DNA of 27,787 bases from Paramacrobiotus richtersi (lineage: Eukaryota > Tardigrada > Eutardigrada > Parachela > Macrobiotidae): assembly GCA_034698045.1 (NCBI GenBank), contig JAQGAU010000464.1:1-27787 (forward strand), read 5' to 3'. Each line of letters begins with the position of its first letter. The first letter of the stretch is position 1. The notes under the pieces are model-generated. The model was not told where the DNA came from. It saw only the letters and a list, made by a program, of their open reading frames with translations, and did not search any database. The translations under genes were made by a program, and so were the position numbers. Below, one piece after another: positions 1-10,358 of the stretch.

Positions 1-24
1 GCAACTGTCAAAAGAATAAATTAC

Positions 25-80
25 CTCGAGAGTTTTTTAGTCCTGTAAATCAGGGCCCTGCCGTCTTTTGGTTTTTTCAT
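25..80 (-). CDS. Possible first coding exon of an unknown minus-strand gene (partial)
   Basis: On the minus strand an ATG at 80-78 opens an 18-codon basic stretch (begins MKKPKDGRALIYR) that runs into a good donor, CGAG|GTAATT, with the last exon base at 25. The rest would lie beyond the left edge. It sits divergently to ABCF1. A second minus frame through the same DNA is also open and basic (around GDKLKRRRAVYEK) before a TAA, so the frame is not settled. I do not recognise the protein. This could equally be untranslated leader; the call is weak. Confidence 0.2.
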
Positions 81-250
81 AGACGGCACGGCGCCGTTTC
101 AGCTTGTCGCCATTCGGAAATTTCAGTACAGGGCAGAATCACCTTCACCTGCAAAACAATTTCGGTGTGCCTTATAGATTTAATGAACGGCGGAATCAGT
201 TAACTCTTCTGTAGTATCTTGGATGCGTCGTCGCACTAGTCTACGGTTCG

Positions 251-352
251 TGCGTATCGTGGCATACGATCCGACCGGTACGATACGCATGCGCAAGTGA
301 GTGTGCATTGCGCTATGGAATGTATGCGCAGTCGAGTGCGCACTGTTGCGCA
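251..352. promoter_or_regulatory. Divergent promoter with inverted repeat and four TGCGCA palindromes
   Basis: Two perfect 10-bp inverted arms, TGCGTATCGT (251-260) and ACGATACGCA (280-289), are separated by 19 bp. Four exact copies of the palindrome TGCGCA follow at 290-295, 325-330, 337-342 and 347-352. In animals TGCGCA is the core half-site of NRF-1 family elements, common in promoters of growth and mitochondrial genes. The cluster lies about 260 bp before the ABCF1 start and also faces the possible minus-strand gene at the left edge. Factor identity is inferred; the motif count is seen directly. I see no other gene between 81 and 613. Confidence 0.5.
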
Positions 353-613
353 AATGATCTCACCAATCCTCAAGTTTCCTGTGAACTGTTTTTTACTCTT
401 AAATTCTGACTTTCAGCTGAAATTCTTACAGCTTTCGAGTTTCGACTTTAATTTGAAGTCTTTTGACGTTTCCTTTTAAATTTCCGAGCAGGCTTTTCCA
501 AGGTTTTTCTCGATCGGTCTCAGACTCTCACTGTTCCGTGTTCTGTGATATATTTGGCGATTTATCATCATTTCAGAAATATATTTAAAAGTGATTTATT
601 TGGACTGAGCAAT

Positions 614-3600
614 ATGGGAAAAAAGGATAAGAAAGGAAATTCAAAGCCTGTGGAGACGGAAGCAGCACCTGCAAAGACCGACCATATTGGAGACTCGGAG
701 GAAGATATCAAAACGAAAAAGGACAAGAAAGAGAAACCACCTCCGGAAAAGAAGAAACCTGCTGTCAAAACAGATGAAAATGAGGCTTCCGATGGTGACA
801 CAAAAGGAAAGAAGGATAAAAAACCCGGTAAGGAGAAGACCGCCGCTCCAAAACCAGCTGAAAACGAAGATTCCGATGAAGCAGCAAAAGGCAGCAAAAA
901 CAAGAAAAAGGACAAGAAACCTGTCGATGTGGACGAGAACGATGGATCCGAGCCGGAAACAAAAGGTAAAAAGGGAAAACAGAAGGAGAAACAGAAACCT
1001 GCTGAAGAAATAGATGATGAGGTGAAAAATCCGAAGGATAAGAAGAAAGGTAAAGCCGTCGAAAAAACCGAACAACAAGCAGGGAAAAAGGATAAAAAGG
1101 GGAGAAAGACCGCAGACGATGAAGATGGGGATAAAAGTGTTGACGAAGACGAAAAACCCAAATCCGGGAAAGGAAAGGCTGCTGTGAAACTTGAAAACGA
1201 CGAGGAATGGGAGGATGAAACAAAAGCGAAGAAGGATAAAAAGAGAGGAAAGGACAAGAAGAAAGCGCCTTCCAAAGTGGAGAAAGATGAAACATCCGAG
1301 GATGAAGTAGCGCCTCCGAAGGGAAAAGGAAAAGCGAAGCCTCCTGTTACTTTCGCCAAGAGTGATGACGAATCGGACGAGGAGGAGGTTGTCGCGCCTC
1401 AGAAGGGAAAGGGAAAGCCTGCACCGAAGAAACCAGCCAAGATTATGAACGCTTTTGCCGCGTTGGATATTGAGGATGATGATGATGAGGACGACGGCGA
1501 TGAAGATTATAAAGATGAAGAGGAATCTGGCTCGGAGAGTGAGGATGAAGAGGAGGGAAAGGCTGCTCCAGTGAAAGGTAATTCTTTTCGGAAATTAAAG
1601 AGGGTAGATATAGTAAATTCTCTAAAGTAGAACTTTAAAATAATATTAAATATATAACTGAATATGACATACGTTGTAATTTGAATTTTGTATGAAGTTG
1701 CTCGATTTACTTGGAAGGTTATCACTTATCAGGTTGTGTTTGCGTTATATGGTACTTTTATCATTATTCATTGGTTTGCTGATTGGTCTGAATACGTGTA
1801 GCCACTATTCGGCGATTACTCGAACAAAATTTTTCATATCTGTCTCGAAATTAGAATTATGGTTTCTCACTTCAATTTCCCCTCGATTCAGGCGTGTTGA
1901 ATAACTATCATGCTAAGAGTTTTTAACAAGCTCATTGTCAGTCACATAACACTGTATCGATAATACCATTGTTACATAATTATAATTCACGTAAATATGA
2001 TTTTATTGGCATGCGATATCATTGTGCGTTGGTGTTCTTTACTAAAACGTTTCCTGGATAATTCTGTTTGAAATTTGTAGATGAGCCAGTCGAGACGGCA
2101 CCGAAAATGAGTCGTAAAGAGCGGATGGCGAAGGAAAAAATGGCCAAGTACGAAGCAGAGCTGCTTAGTCGAGGACCTAATGCCACGTCTAGCGGCCAGG
2201 GAGATCAGTTTAGCGTGACACAGCAAACCAGCAAGGTGTCGTCGCAGAATCTGGAGAATGCGGTGGATATTAAAGTAAGTTGTTCTTTTTCCAAAAGTCA
2301 TAACAACTTACACGACAGAGTATGATGTTACGTTTTTCTGTAACCTGAAAATACTGATTTTTTTCTTTTTTGCCCGACAGATTGAGAAATTCTCCATTGC
2401 CGCTCGTGGTAAGCAGCTGTTTGATAATGCCGCATTATCCATTACACAAGGGAGAAGATACGGTTTGGTCGGACCAAATGGGTTAGTGTTACAATTTTCT
2501 GAATTGAACTCGTTCGAATGTGTGGTATTCGTTTGGTTCAAGAATTCAAGTTACTAAAGAATATTGCGGAATTTTTTTCACGGCTAGAAAGATGAAAATC
2601 TCATATCGGATCTGATCCTGTTTTTTTCTTCAGCCACGGCAAAACAACATTGCTGCAGCATATCGCTAGTCGGCTGCTAGCCATTCCTCCCAACATCGAT
2701 GTGCTCCTTTGTGAGCAGGAAATCGTCGCGGATGCTACGCCAGCAGTGGATGCCGTTCTCAAAGCCGATACAAAACGTCTGGAATTGCTGGAACTAGAAA
2801 AAAAACTAACGGAAGACTCGAACAAAGGTGACTTGAAAGCAACCGAAAAGCTCCGAGAAGTGTACGACCAGTTGACGGCGATCGGTGCTGATTCCGCCGA
2901 AGCACGAGCTCGTCGTATTTTAGCCGGTAAGTTGGGGAAAAGATGTCGAAAGAAGCGGGAAATGATTGGAATATGAAATCGTTGATTGTTTAGGTTTGGG
3001 TTTCGATGTGGAGATGCAAACCCGTCCGACGAACCAGTTCTCCGGTGGTTGGCGTATGCGTGTCTCCTTAGCCCGGGCTTTATTCATGGAGCCGACTCTT
3101 CTCCTTCTGGACGAACCGACTAACCACTTGGACCTCAACGCTGTGATCTGGCTAGACAATTACCTGCGCCACTGGAAGAAAACCCTCTTGATTGTATCCC
3201 ACGACCAGAGTTTCTTGGACAATGTGTGCACCGATGTGATTCATCTGGATGAGAAGAAACTGCACTATTACCGTGGGAATTACACCCAGTTTAAGGTGAT
3301 GTTAACTCAGAAACGTGTGGAACAGCAGAAAGAGTATGAGAAGCAAGAGAAACGGCTACGGGAGCTGAAAATGTCCGGGAAGAGTGCCAAGGTCGCCGAG
3401 GAAAAGACGAAAGCGGCACAAGCCCAGAAGCAGTCCAAGTCCAAGATCGGCAAGAAAAAGAACCAGGAGGATGATGAGGATCAGGGCCCGCAGGAATTGC
3501 TCACGAGAATAAGGGAGTATATGGTTAAGTTCCGGTTCCCACAGCCGACGGATTTGAACCCTCCCATATTGGGCGCGTTTAGTAAGTCGAGCCTTTTATG

Positions 3601-5329
3601 CAGGCTAGTCACCGAAATGAAGTTTACCGTGATAGTTTACATGTGAAAAAACTTACTTGTTGGAAAACTCAAGTTTTATGCGAAAAAAAAAGCTGACATT
3701 TCAGTAACGATATGTTGTAGCCCAATGGTTACGTAGACGGATTTCTCCCTTGACCGCGCCGGTTCAACTCCCAGTACGGGAAATTTTCTTCGAATTATAT
3801 GTTGTAAAAACAGGCTAGAATGTATTTACTGAGCTCGGTGATGACGAATCTAGATGACGAGTCCAAACAATACTGTTATGAGGACGAAAACGAGGCATTT
3901 GTCTGAAAGAGCTCACTTTTTTTGTTGATTGTATGCTTCATAGTTTATTGGCGTACTGTACTGTCTGCATGTTCTTATTGGTGAAAATGTGCAATTTGGT
4001 GCCAAAGTTCTGTTGACTTAAGAGAACGGAAAATCATTCTATCACCTTAATGTCAAATAAGTTATCCAGGTGTGTACTTTATTTCACGACGGTCACATCA
4101 AATAATTAACTTTTTGTGTCGTATTTTGTAAATTAAATATTGACAAGGAATTTCTTTTAGATTTAGAGTACGTGTACTGCTAAATCTGAAACTTGTTGCT
4201 TTTCACAGACGTAACATTTGGTTACCCAAACCAACCGGATATTTTTCGCGGCCTGGACTTTGGCATCGACATGTCATCCCGTGTGGCGATTGTTGGACCG
4301 AATGGTGTGGGGAAAAGTACACTGCTGAAGTTGTTGTGCGGTGATATTCATGCAACTGCTGGGGAAGTGCGTCGCAATGCCCGGTTGCGGATCGGTCGCT
4401 TTGATCAGCACAGTGGGGAACACTTGAGTTTGACGGAGAGTGCGACGGAATATCTGCAGCGGCTGTTCAATCTGAACTATCAAGAAGCTCGCCGGCGGTT
4501 GGGACAGTTTGGGTTGTCGGCGCATGCACATACCATTAAGATTGCTGATTTATCCGGTGGACAGAAATCGCGCGTGGCGTTGGCGGAGTTGGCACTGCGG
4601 GCGCCGGATGTGCTGGTGCTGGATGAACCGACTAATAATCTCGATATTGAGTCGATTGATGCCCTGGCGGAAGCTATTCGAGAGTTTTCCGGAGGTGAGG
4701 ATTTTGTAGGTTTTTTCTATTGTGACTGGTTTGCACATTCTCTCATACCGTAAAAGATGAATAAAAAAAAATTTCTCTAGGTGATGCAGTTTTAGAGTTT
4801 TTGTATTTCCGATTACTAATGCAGAGGTGCATTTTAGCGATCTAATTTCTGTGAAAAGAATCTGAGGTTGTGGAAATTCTCTGTTTTCTCTGACGTTTTT
4901 CAGTTCAGACGAGTAGCAGTTTTCTCTGACCAAAAAACAGGAGTTTTTTGTGAAAAAAAATTTCCTGAAAATAATCTGGACTGTTTTTGTTGGACTCAGT
5001 GAAAATGATATTTCTCTGCAATAGAGCCACTGTACTACGTTTCTCGGTACTAATGCACACTACATGTAGAGCTTTTTCGATTATTGTGGTCTGTGCTTAC
5101 TGAACTCGTTTAGTATGTTGCCTGATGAATTCTTACGCGCTTTTCTGATTTAGGTGTGATTCTGGTCAGCCACGACGAACGCCTAATTCGTGAAACCGAA
5201 TGTCAACTGTGGATTATTGAGGAGAAGACTATGAACGAAATCGATGGAGATTTCGATGATTACCGTGGAGAAGTGTTGCGGGCGCTCGGCGAAAGCGTTG
5301 TCGGACCCAATACACCCGCGAATAATTAA
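614..5329 (+). CDS. ABCF1: ABCF1 (ABC50), ATP-binding cassette protein of translation initiation
   Basis: Seven coding exons: 614-1577, 2081-2274, 2381-2481, 2634-2926, 2994-3581, 4209-4694, 5154-5329 (933 aa; human ABCF1 is 845). ATG 614 is the first ATG in frame. Residues 1-340 are a charged Lys/Asp/Glu tail built from KKDKK-type blocks alternating with acidic SDE/SEE sites suited to casein kinase 2, like the eIF2-binding tail of ABC50. Two ABC cassettes follow without membrane segments: Walker A GPNGHGKT (about 417-424), signature FSGGW (about 533) and Walker [13 protein letters not shown]; then GPNGVGKST (about 743-751), LSGGQ and [11 protein letters not shown], closing with [10 protein letters not shown]. 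Both ATP sites look intact. ABCF1 assists eIF2 and ribosome function in the cytoplasm. Reading through the exon 1 donor would give a tail-only protein ending at 1630. Intron 1 (1578-2080) and intron 6 (4695-5153) hold nothing recognisable; intron 5 has a retroposon. Confidence 0.96.
3710..3806 (+). mobile_element. tRNA-like short retroposon (SINE relic) flanked by a 10-bp direct repeat
   Basis: In ABCF1 intron 5 an A-box-like TAGCCCAATGG (3718-3728) and a B-box-like GGTTCAACTCC (3761-3771) are 32 nt apart, the spacing of a tRNA internal Pol III promoter. The 3' part, CCCAGTACGGGAA, resembles the T-arm/acceptor end of tRNAs such as tRNA-Glu. The T-stem pairs poorly, so this is not a working tRNA. 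The exact repeat ATATGTTGTA at 3710-3719 and 3797-3806 brackets it like a target-site duplication; the left copy overlaps the first bases of the A box, so the 5' end is probably truncated. A TTTT run follows the tRNA part. Confidence 0.5.
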
Positions 5330-5669
5330 CGAAGTTACCGTTAATCAACTTATTTTACTTTTCTGGCAAAAAATTGCTTTCTGATGGTTGATGTCACCTT
5401 CTGACTTGAGAAATTTCCGGGGGGTTTGATTTTTAGCTTACTATGTAGTCTAATGAGAATGGACATTGCGGTGATGAACAATGAAATGCGGCTTTTTACG
5501 TCTTTATGGGAAGTAAATGTCTACGACCACGCTAACGTAAACAGACATATTCACACTAAAGTGAAACACGAATTCTAAGCCAAAAAATGCCTTACTTTAC
5601 AATAATCTTCACTCATACATCCACGATAATTCATTCACGCACAACTGAACACAATACCGGACGAAAAGT
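5330..5669. other. Convergent 3' spacer between ABCF1 and UQCRQ
   Basis: The two genes end toward each other here. I see no ORF of note, no canonical AATAAA on either strand and no repeat. It should hold both 3' untranslated regions. Confidence 0.6.
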
Positions 5670-6298
5670 TCACTTCTTTTTGCCTTTGAGTTCAGCTGCT
5701 TCCTCTTGGGCTTTCTGTTTCAGATATGCTACATGTTCGGGAGAGGCCAAGTACTCGGCGTATTCCTGTTCGTAGTGTGTGGGATCCTTCCGGAGAAGCT
5801 TGGTGTGGGTCGTCTCAGCCCAGTTGTAAATCAGAAGCCCAACAAAAAAGGCTGAAAATACAAAAGATCATTTCAGCATCACACTGACAGTCGTAGCGTC
5901 ATTTCTAAGAGAAGGAAAGAATGGAATCCAGAATAATATGCTGTGAGCCAGATTACATTTCAACAACGCACCCCAAACACCAGTTCACTGTAGAACGACT
6001 AGCAAAACACTGTGGCTTCAACAGGGATCATGGATGCAAGATGCTTCCATTTGACTCGATCGCAGAATGCGAACACTCCGCTGCTACATTGCAATTACGA
6101 AATCAAATACTTACGAATTCCGATTTTGAACACTTGGCTTCTAATCCGTCGTAGGGTGTTTGGGAATCCGTGGCTAAACCATCCGGCGAACACTCGTTGC
6201 TCGAAGGGAGAGAGCGAGTGGGTGATGACTCCCCGAAAATGCGCCATGTTGCCCCACACATCGTGGCCGACGCCGACCTTGCCACGGCCGCCTCCCAT
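5670..6298 (-). CDS. UQCRQ: UQCRQ, cytochrome bc1 complex subunit 8 (QP-C)
   Basis: Two minus-strand exons, 6298-6115 and 5851-5670, joined by GTAAGT...TTTTCAG inside a proline codon (121 aa). The hallmark is THSLSPFEQRVFAGW then GFPNTLRRIRSQVF, close to the SLSPFEQR...GIPNVLRRIR segment of animal UQCRQ, followed by the single membrane helix around PFFVGLLIYNW. The subunit sits in the inner mitochondrial membrane and contributes to the ubiquinone-binding side of complex III. It is longer than the human 82-residue protein: about 10 extra N-terminal residues and a highly charged C-terminal tail ending in KGKKK. The ATG at 6298 has a good context (AACAATATGG); a second in-frame ATG at 6247 (MAHFRG) would give a more usual N-terminus. 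Head-to-head with the ferritin gene. Confidence 0.9.
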
Positions 6299-6697
6299 AT
6301 TGTTAGGTTTTAAAACGCAAACAATTTCGACGTAAAAGACCCAGCAAGAATGATTTCCGTCAAAGCAAAAATATCTGGAATTTCCAAATCTACCTTGCTG
6401 CTCGAAGCCTCTGTTGCGCTCCTTGCTCGCGTTTGGGTTTGATTGAACGAGGCTGGTGCGTAATTTCGGGCCAAAGTTTCGCTGTCCCACGTAAGCTTTT
6501 TCGTCTCACACAGCTGAATGGTTGTTTCATGGGCAACCACCCTGTAATGGCAAGTTCGGAGGGGCATTGACGACAACAGCAACTTTCGAAACGTAAACAA
6601 GCGACTCGCTGTTTACAAATTTCTTGTAAGTTGTCAGTTTTCTTGAGGGAGTTCGAAATACCTAACTTTTATTTTATAAGTAGGAAGTTTTATCGAA
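6299..6697. promoter_or_regulatory. Divergent promoter of UQCRQ (-) and ferritin (+)
   Basis: Only 399 bp separate the two start codons. A TATA-like TTTTATAAG lies at 6672-6680, too close to the ferritin ATG to be its TATA box unless the leader is almost absent. A 96-codon minus ORF (6310-6600) runs through the UQCRQ leader; I do not count it as a gene. No canonical iron-responsive element loop (CAGTGN on a hairpin) is visible upstream of ferritin. Confidence 0.5.
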
Positions 6698-8542
6698 ATG
6701 TTGCGATCTTTTACACAAATCTTGCGTGTAGCGCGGCTTGCATCGCCAATTGCCCTTCGCGAGGCGAACCCTGCCATTCTTCCTCGCATGTCCGCAGCCT
6801 TCTTTTCCTCACATAAAGACGATCGCTCTTCCAGCCAGTCTTCCCCGAACCCCCACGACTGCAATCCGAATCATCAGTCATCCACTAGCTCCACAAAAAG
6901 CCACTCCCTTGCCCGCAGCAACTTCCACAAGGACACGGAGCAGGCGTTGAACAAGCAGATCAACCATGAGCTCGCGGCCCATTACACGTATCTCGCCATG
7001 GCCGTGTACTTTGACCGTGACGATGTGGCACTGCCGGGGTTTTCCAGCTTCTTTTTCGATAAGAGTATCGAAGAGCGCGGACATGCCATTCTGTGTGCAC
7101 GGTATCTGAACAAGCGAGGGGGACGGGTGAAGTTGGAGGAGATTCGGACGCCGAAGCGGAGCGAATGGAAAACTGGGTTGGATGCCATGGAGGAGGCGCT
7201 GGATATGGAGAAGAGTGTCAATGAGACGCTGATTGAACTGCATCGGATTGGTTCGGAACGCGTGGATCCACAGGTAGGAAGACATCCGGCCACCGGGAAA
7301 CGTTTTACAAAAGCTTGGTGTAAGACTTAGAACTATAGCAATATGCGTACTCTCGTTTGTGCTTTTCTGCTTATCTAAATTGAGTCGAATTTTTAGGTTT
7401 AGTGACTTTAGTCTGCTTGTAAGATTTTTTTGTAATTTCTTCTGCGGATTTTTGTGATTTAAAACTTTTCAGTTTTATTATTTTTGTGATTCAAATGATC
7501 ACATCGTAAATTATTATCCTATTATGAACTTTGTTGAAATAGCGTTCGTTTTATTTTTAATTTTTTGCCGTTTACTATAGCAAAATGCTGTTTACTGATC
7601 TGCTAAGCAGTATTAGTGTACCGTACTGGATGTAGAAGCTGATAAAACCATAAAAGCTTATTTTTTCCGGTACTGAATCTTATTTCACTTTAAATACAAC
7701 AATGATCTTCAGAAATAAGGTGACGAAGCTTTAAAGTGTGTTTGAGCAGATATATTTGGTATTTATTTAGATAACTTCATTGATTTGATTTTGTATTTGA
7801 TTTTTTTTGGTAGACACTGGTGCATTGTTGAAGTATGTTGAAAATAACTCGGTGCTAATCATCGCTGACATCAAAATCACTTTCATCTGATTTGAAGTTT
7901 GAACTCACTGTCGTAGTACTTTTCTTAAAATTTTACTTATTTTGCAACCGGAAACAGAGTCCCGATATAGTGCATGGACTGAAAATGCTATTCATTATGT
8001 TTTTCATTTCTTTTTCTCTTCAGTAATTGTTTACAGGTTGTGCTGTCCTCGATTCTGCACATATTACATATAAACAACTGCGCACACCATGTGTCCGTAA
8101 ATAACAAAGCATCAGTATCATAATTTGAAGCAGGCGTTTGAGAATTTTATAATTTAAGCCCCACACCAGATAAAATGTTTTTTCACCATTTTGTTACGGT
8201 TAAGCCGGTTAATTTTGGTGGTTGCCGGTTCTTGATCATTCGTGTACTAAATACTTATTACTAATATGTTAGAAATGTATTAGAATGTAATATGTTAGAA
8301 ACACTCGTGTAATTGGTAACGGTTGTTGACAGTTGACGACATTTGTGGAGGATACCTTCTTCCAAGAGCAGACGGAAGACATCAAAACATTGGCGAATTA
8401 TGTGGCCATACTGCGTAAAGTGGGCCAGGGACTGGGTGAATTCGAATTCGACTATGAAATCCTGCGGAAACAGGGCGAACTGAAGAGATTCACCGCTGCG
8501 GCCGAGAAGAAGGGACCGAATAATCCTGTGCCTGGGCCGTGA
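6698..8542 (+). CDS. Ferritin heavy-type subunit with a mitochondrial-type presequence
   Basis: Exons 6698-7273 and 8333-8542, phase-0 intron (261 aa). An in-frame TAA at 6677 fixes the start. Residues 1-40 (MLRSFTQILRVARLA...) are Arg-rich, lack acidic residues until about 22 and look like a matrix-targeting presequence, followed by a Ser/Asn-rich linker to about 75. The ferritin four-helix body follows. All ferroxidase ligands are kept: E91, Y98, E126, H129, E171 and Q205 (human H-chain E27, Y34, E62, H65, E107, Q141). It should therefore oxidise Fe(II) and store iron as a 24-mer, probably in mitochondria. Human E64 is Gly here. The C-terminus runs about 20 residues past the usual end and finishes in PNNPVPGP. 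The 1,059-bp AT-rich intron holds nothing recognisable. A secreted form is the main alternative, but the leader lacks a hydrophobic core. Confidence 0.92.
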
Positions 8543-9084
8543 TTTGGACCAACACTGGCTTTCCAAGAACTGAGTAATGTGCATTTACTTGCGTTGATGC
8601 GTAAACTTTTCGCTATTAAGGGTTTTTTGAAGGGGCCTTTTTGCGAGATATCTTCTGCACCGTATACCGTGTTGCCGGTTAGATTCCCTCATTTCTCGAT
8701 AATATAGTGTTTGTGCCGCAGAAATGTCAGCCGCACATGCTGGGAAATGGATGTTAAGTTAAGAGATATTAATAAGATGTTGAAATGTGTTGATCATAAA
8801 AGATGTAGCAGTTGCACAGCCTGTAGTTAAAGGTCAATTACTTTATGCTCGAACTCCCGAGTTTCTTCGAAGAAAAGGAGAGATGGGATGTTTACATGTT
8901 GCGTGTCACAATCAGCATAATATTGTATATACGTGATAGTATATATACTGTTAAACGGAATGCGAATCAGCAAATCTCGCATACAAATTAACCCGCAGTA
9001 AGCTAAGCTCTACTGACAAAGAAAATATTCTGTGCCAGAGCTGGACGAGAAGATGAAACGAAAATCTTGCGCTCGAATGAAAAT

Positions 9085-9090
9085 AATAAA
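9085..9090 (+). terminator. Candidate ferritin poly(A) signal AATAAA
   Basis: Exact AATAAA on the plus strand about 540 bp after the ferritin stop; it is the first canonical hexamer I see there. No transcript evidence is available. Confidence 0.3.
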
Positions 9091-9269
9091 ATCTGCGTAC
9101 GTTTTCATAGCTTTTTTTAACAAGTAAGACGCGAGAAATATGTTTGCTGTATCCCGGTTCCGCTAAATGTGTTCCGACGCTGATGCAGATATAACCAGCA
9201 ATAATGAAAAACTTATTACTCTACATAGCTTGGTTATATTCAATTGGGCCATATTATATAGTATGTATG

Positions 9270-9415
9270 AAACATTTCCGGCGCTTTGTCGTAAACTGTA
9301 ATCTGGTTTTGCAGGTAATTTTGTTTCAGACCAGTTGACGATTATAACCAGGTAAAAGGTACGGTATATCCTAATATGTAGACAATGCGTTTCTGATAAC
9401 TGATTTTGTTAAAAA
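9270..9415 (+). repeat. Diverged direct repeat, copy 1
   Basis: Shares with 10075-10210 a string of matching blocks in the same order: GTAATTTTGTTT(C/T)AGA, then (G/T)GACGATTA(T/A)AACCAG, then ACGGTATAT, then a GACAA...TTTCT block. Identity looks roughly 70 percent by eye over about 140 bp. Shortly after it, ATGATGGTTTATACG|GTAAGC at about 9448 resembles the short first exon plus donor of the lectin genes, so this may be a decayed lectin 5' region. Confidence 0.45.
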
Positions 9416-10074
9416 TTACGTGTGAGCGGCGTTAATTTCCTCGGGGATGATGGTTTATACGGTAAGCAACAGGTACAAGCAACGGTCCTAACTAACTATA
9501 GATATAGCGCATTTCGAAAATTAACTCCAAAGGTGGAAGACCACAACTCCAGAACCTTCGAAAATTCGTAAAATGGAAAAACCGAAACTACCGATTCGCT
9601 GCAGCCTGTTTTTTGAGTACGTGATCATAAGTACCACAGTAAAATTACCACCACTCACATTGTTCATCAAATTATAAGTAAGTACTTATAATGTATCTGA
9701 AAAGACTTCTTTTTATTGGGTGAGTCCAGTTGCAAAAATCTGAAATATATACTACGCACCTAGTGTCACTACACCTTGTTCAGCTTGTTTTAATTGCAGA
9801 TATACTTATAGTATTACCAACAATTCTGTAATACCAGCAAGCAAGACTGGCTAGTGTATAATTCACATGATAATTCCACGCAGACATGACATGAACATTA
9901 ATGTACGTCAAACTAACAGCGGGGTTCCAGTGTTTCCACTCATGTGTGTTTGTTGTAATTATTAGAAGAAAGGCCAAAAGCATTCGTTATGTGAATATAT
10001 CACAGGATTTTACAGCTATTCTTGCTGGGAAAGCATTCCTTATCCTGTTATTAAAAGTAAATCCGGTTTTTAAT

Positions 10075-10210
10075 AAGCGTTTCAATGCGCTATTCGGTAA
10101 AAAACATTATGTAGTTTTGCTTGTAATTTTGTTTTAGAACTGTGGACGATTAAAACCAGCTACGGTATATTAGAGTATGTCGACAACATGTTTCTCATAA
10201 TTAAATAACC
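10075..10210 (+). repeat. Diverged direct repeat, copy 2
   Basis: Partner of the repeat at 9270-9415, lying about 150-280 bp upstream of the lectin A start codon. It may be part of the promoter region that was duplicated. Confidence 0.45.
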
Positions 10211-10247
10211 TTCCTGTATAAATTAAAATCCACCCATAGAAAATCTT

Positions 10248-10278
10248 TATAAGAGCGAGACTAAATAAAAGGTGCAGT
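10248..10278 (+). promoter_or_regulatory. Lectin A core promoter: TATA box plus initiator
   Basis: TATAAG at 10248-10253 is followed 28 bp later by an initiator-like CAGT at 10275-10278, which would give a leader of about 80 nt before the lectin A ATG at 10359. Spacing fits a focused TATA promoter. Confidence 0.4.
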
Positions 10279-10358
10279 GTACCGTGGCAGTTAAAAATTT
10301 CGCAAGTGTGCCCTTTATATTGATTTTTTTTCATACATTCGTGTTACCTTTACAAAGG

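Larger units (their letters stand above)
8543..10358. other. Intergenic region between ferritin and lectin A
   Basis: AT-rich spacer. It holds the ferritin 3' region, a diverged direct repeat (9270-9415 and 10075-10210) and the lectin A promoter. A 44-codon ORF from ATG 9204 starts like a signal peptide (MKNLLLYIAWLYSIG) and could be a relic or alternative first exon, through the donor ATA|GTATGT at about 9261. No other gene is supported. Confidence 0.5.

Noticed and set aside
568..1359. Long Ser/Phe-rich minus ORF (263 codons) and other open frames across ABCF1 exon 1
   Set aside because: They are shadows of the Lys/Glu/Asp-rich ABCF1 tail; the antisense of AAG/GAA/GAT codons has few stops. 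No domain is visible.
3711..3783. Functional tRNA gene
   Set aside because: Internal promoter boxes are present, but the T-stem and acceptor stem do not pair, so it is a relic or SINE head.
6310..6600. 96-codon minus ORF beginning MFTFRKLLLSS upstream of UQCRQ
   Set aside because: No domain, and none of the acceptors I tried joins it convincingly to UQCRQ in phase. Treated as leader sequence or an upstream ORF.
6600..6697. Iron-responsive element in the ferritin leader
   Set aside because: The only similar stretch, TTGTCAGTTTTC, lacks the CAGTGN loop and a proper stem.
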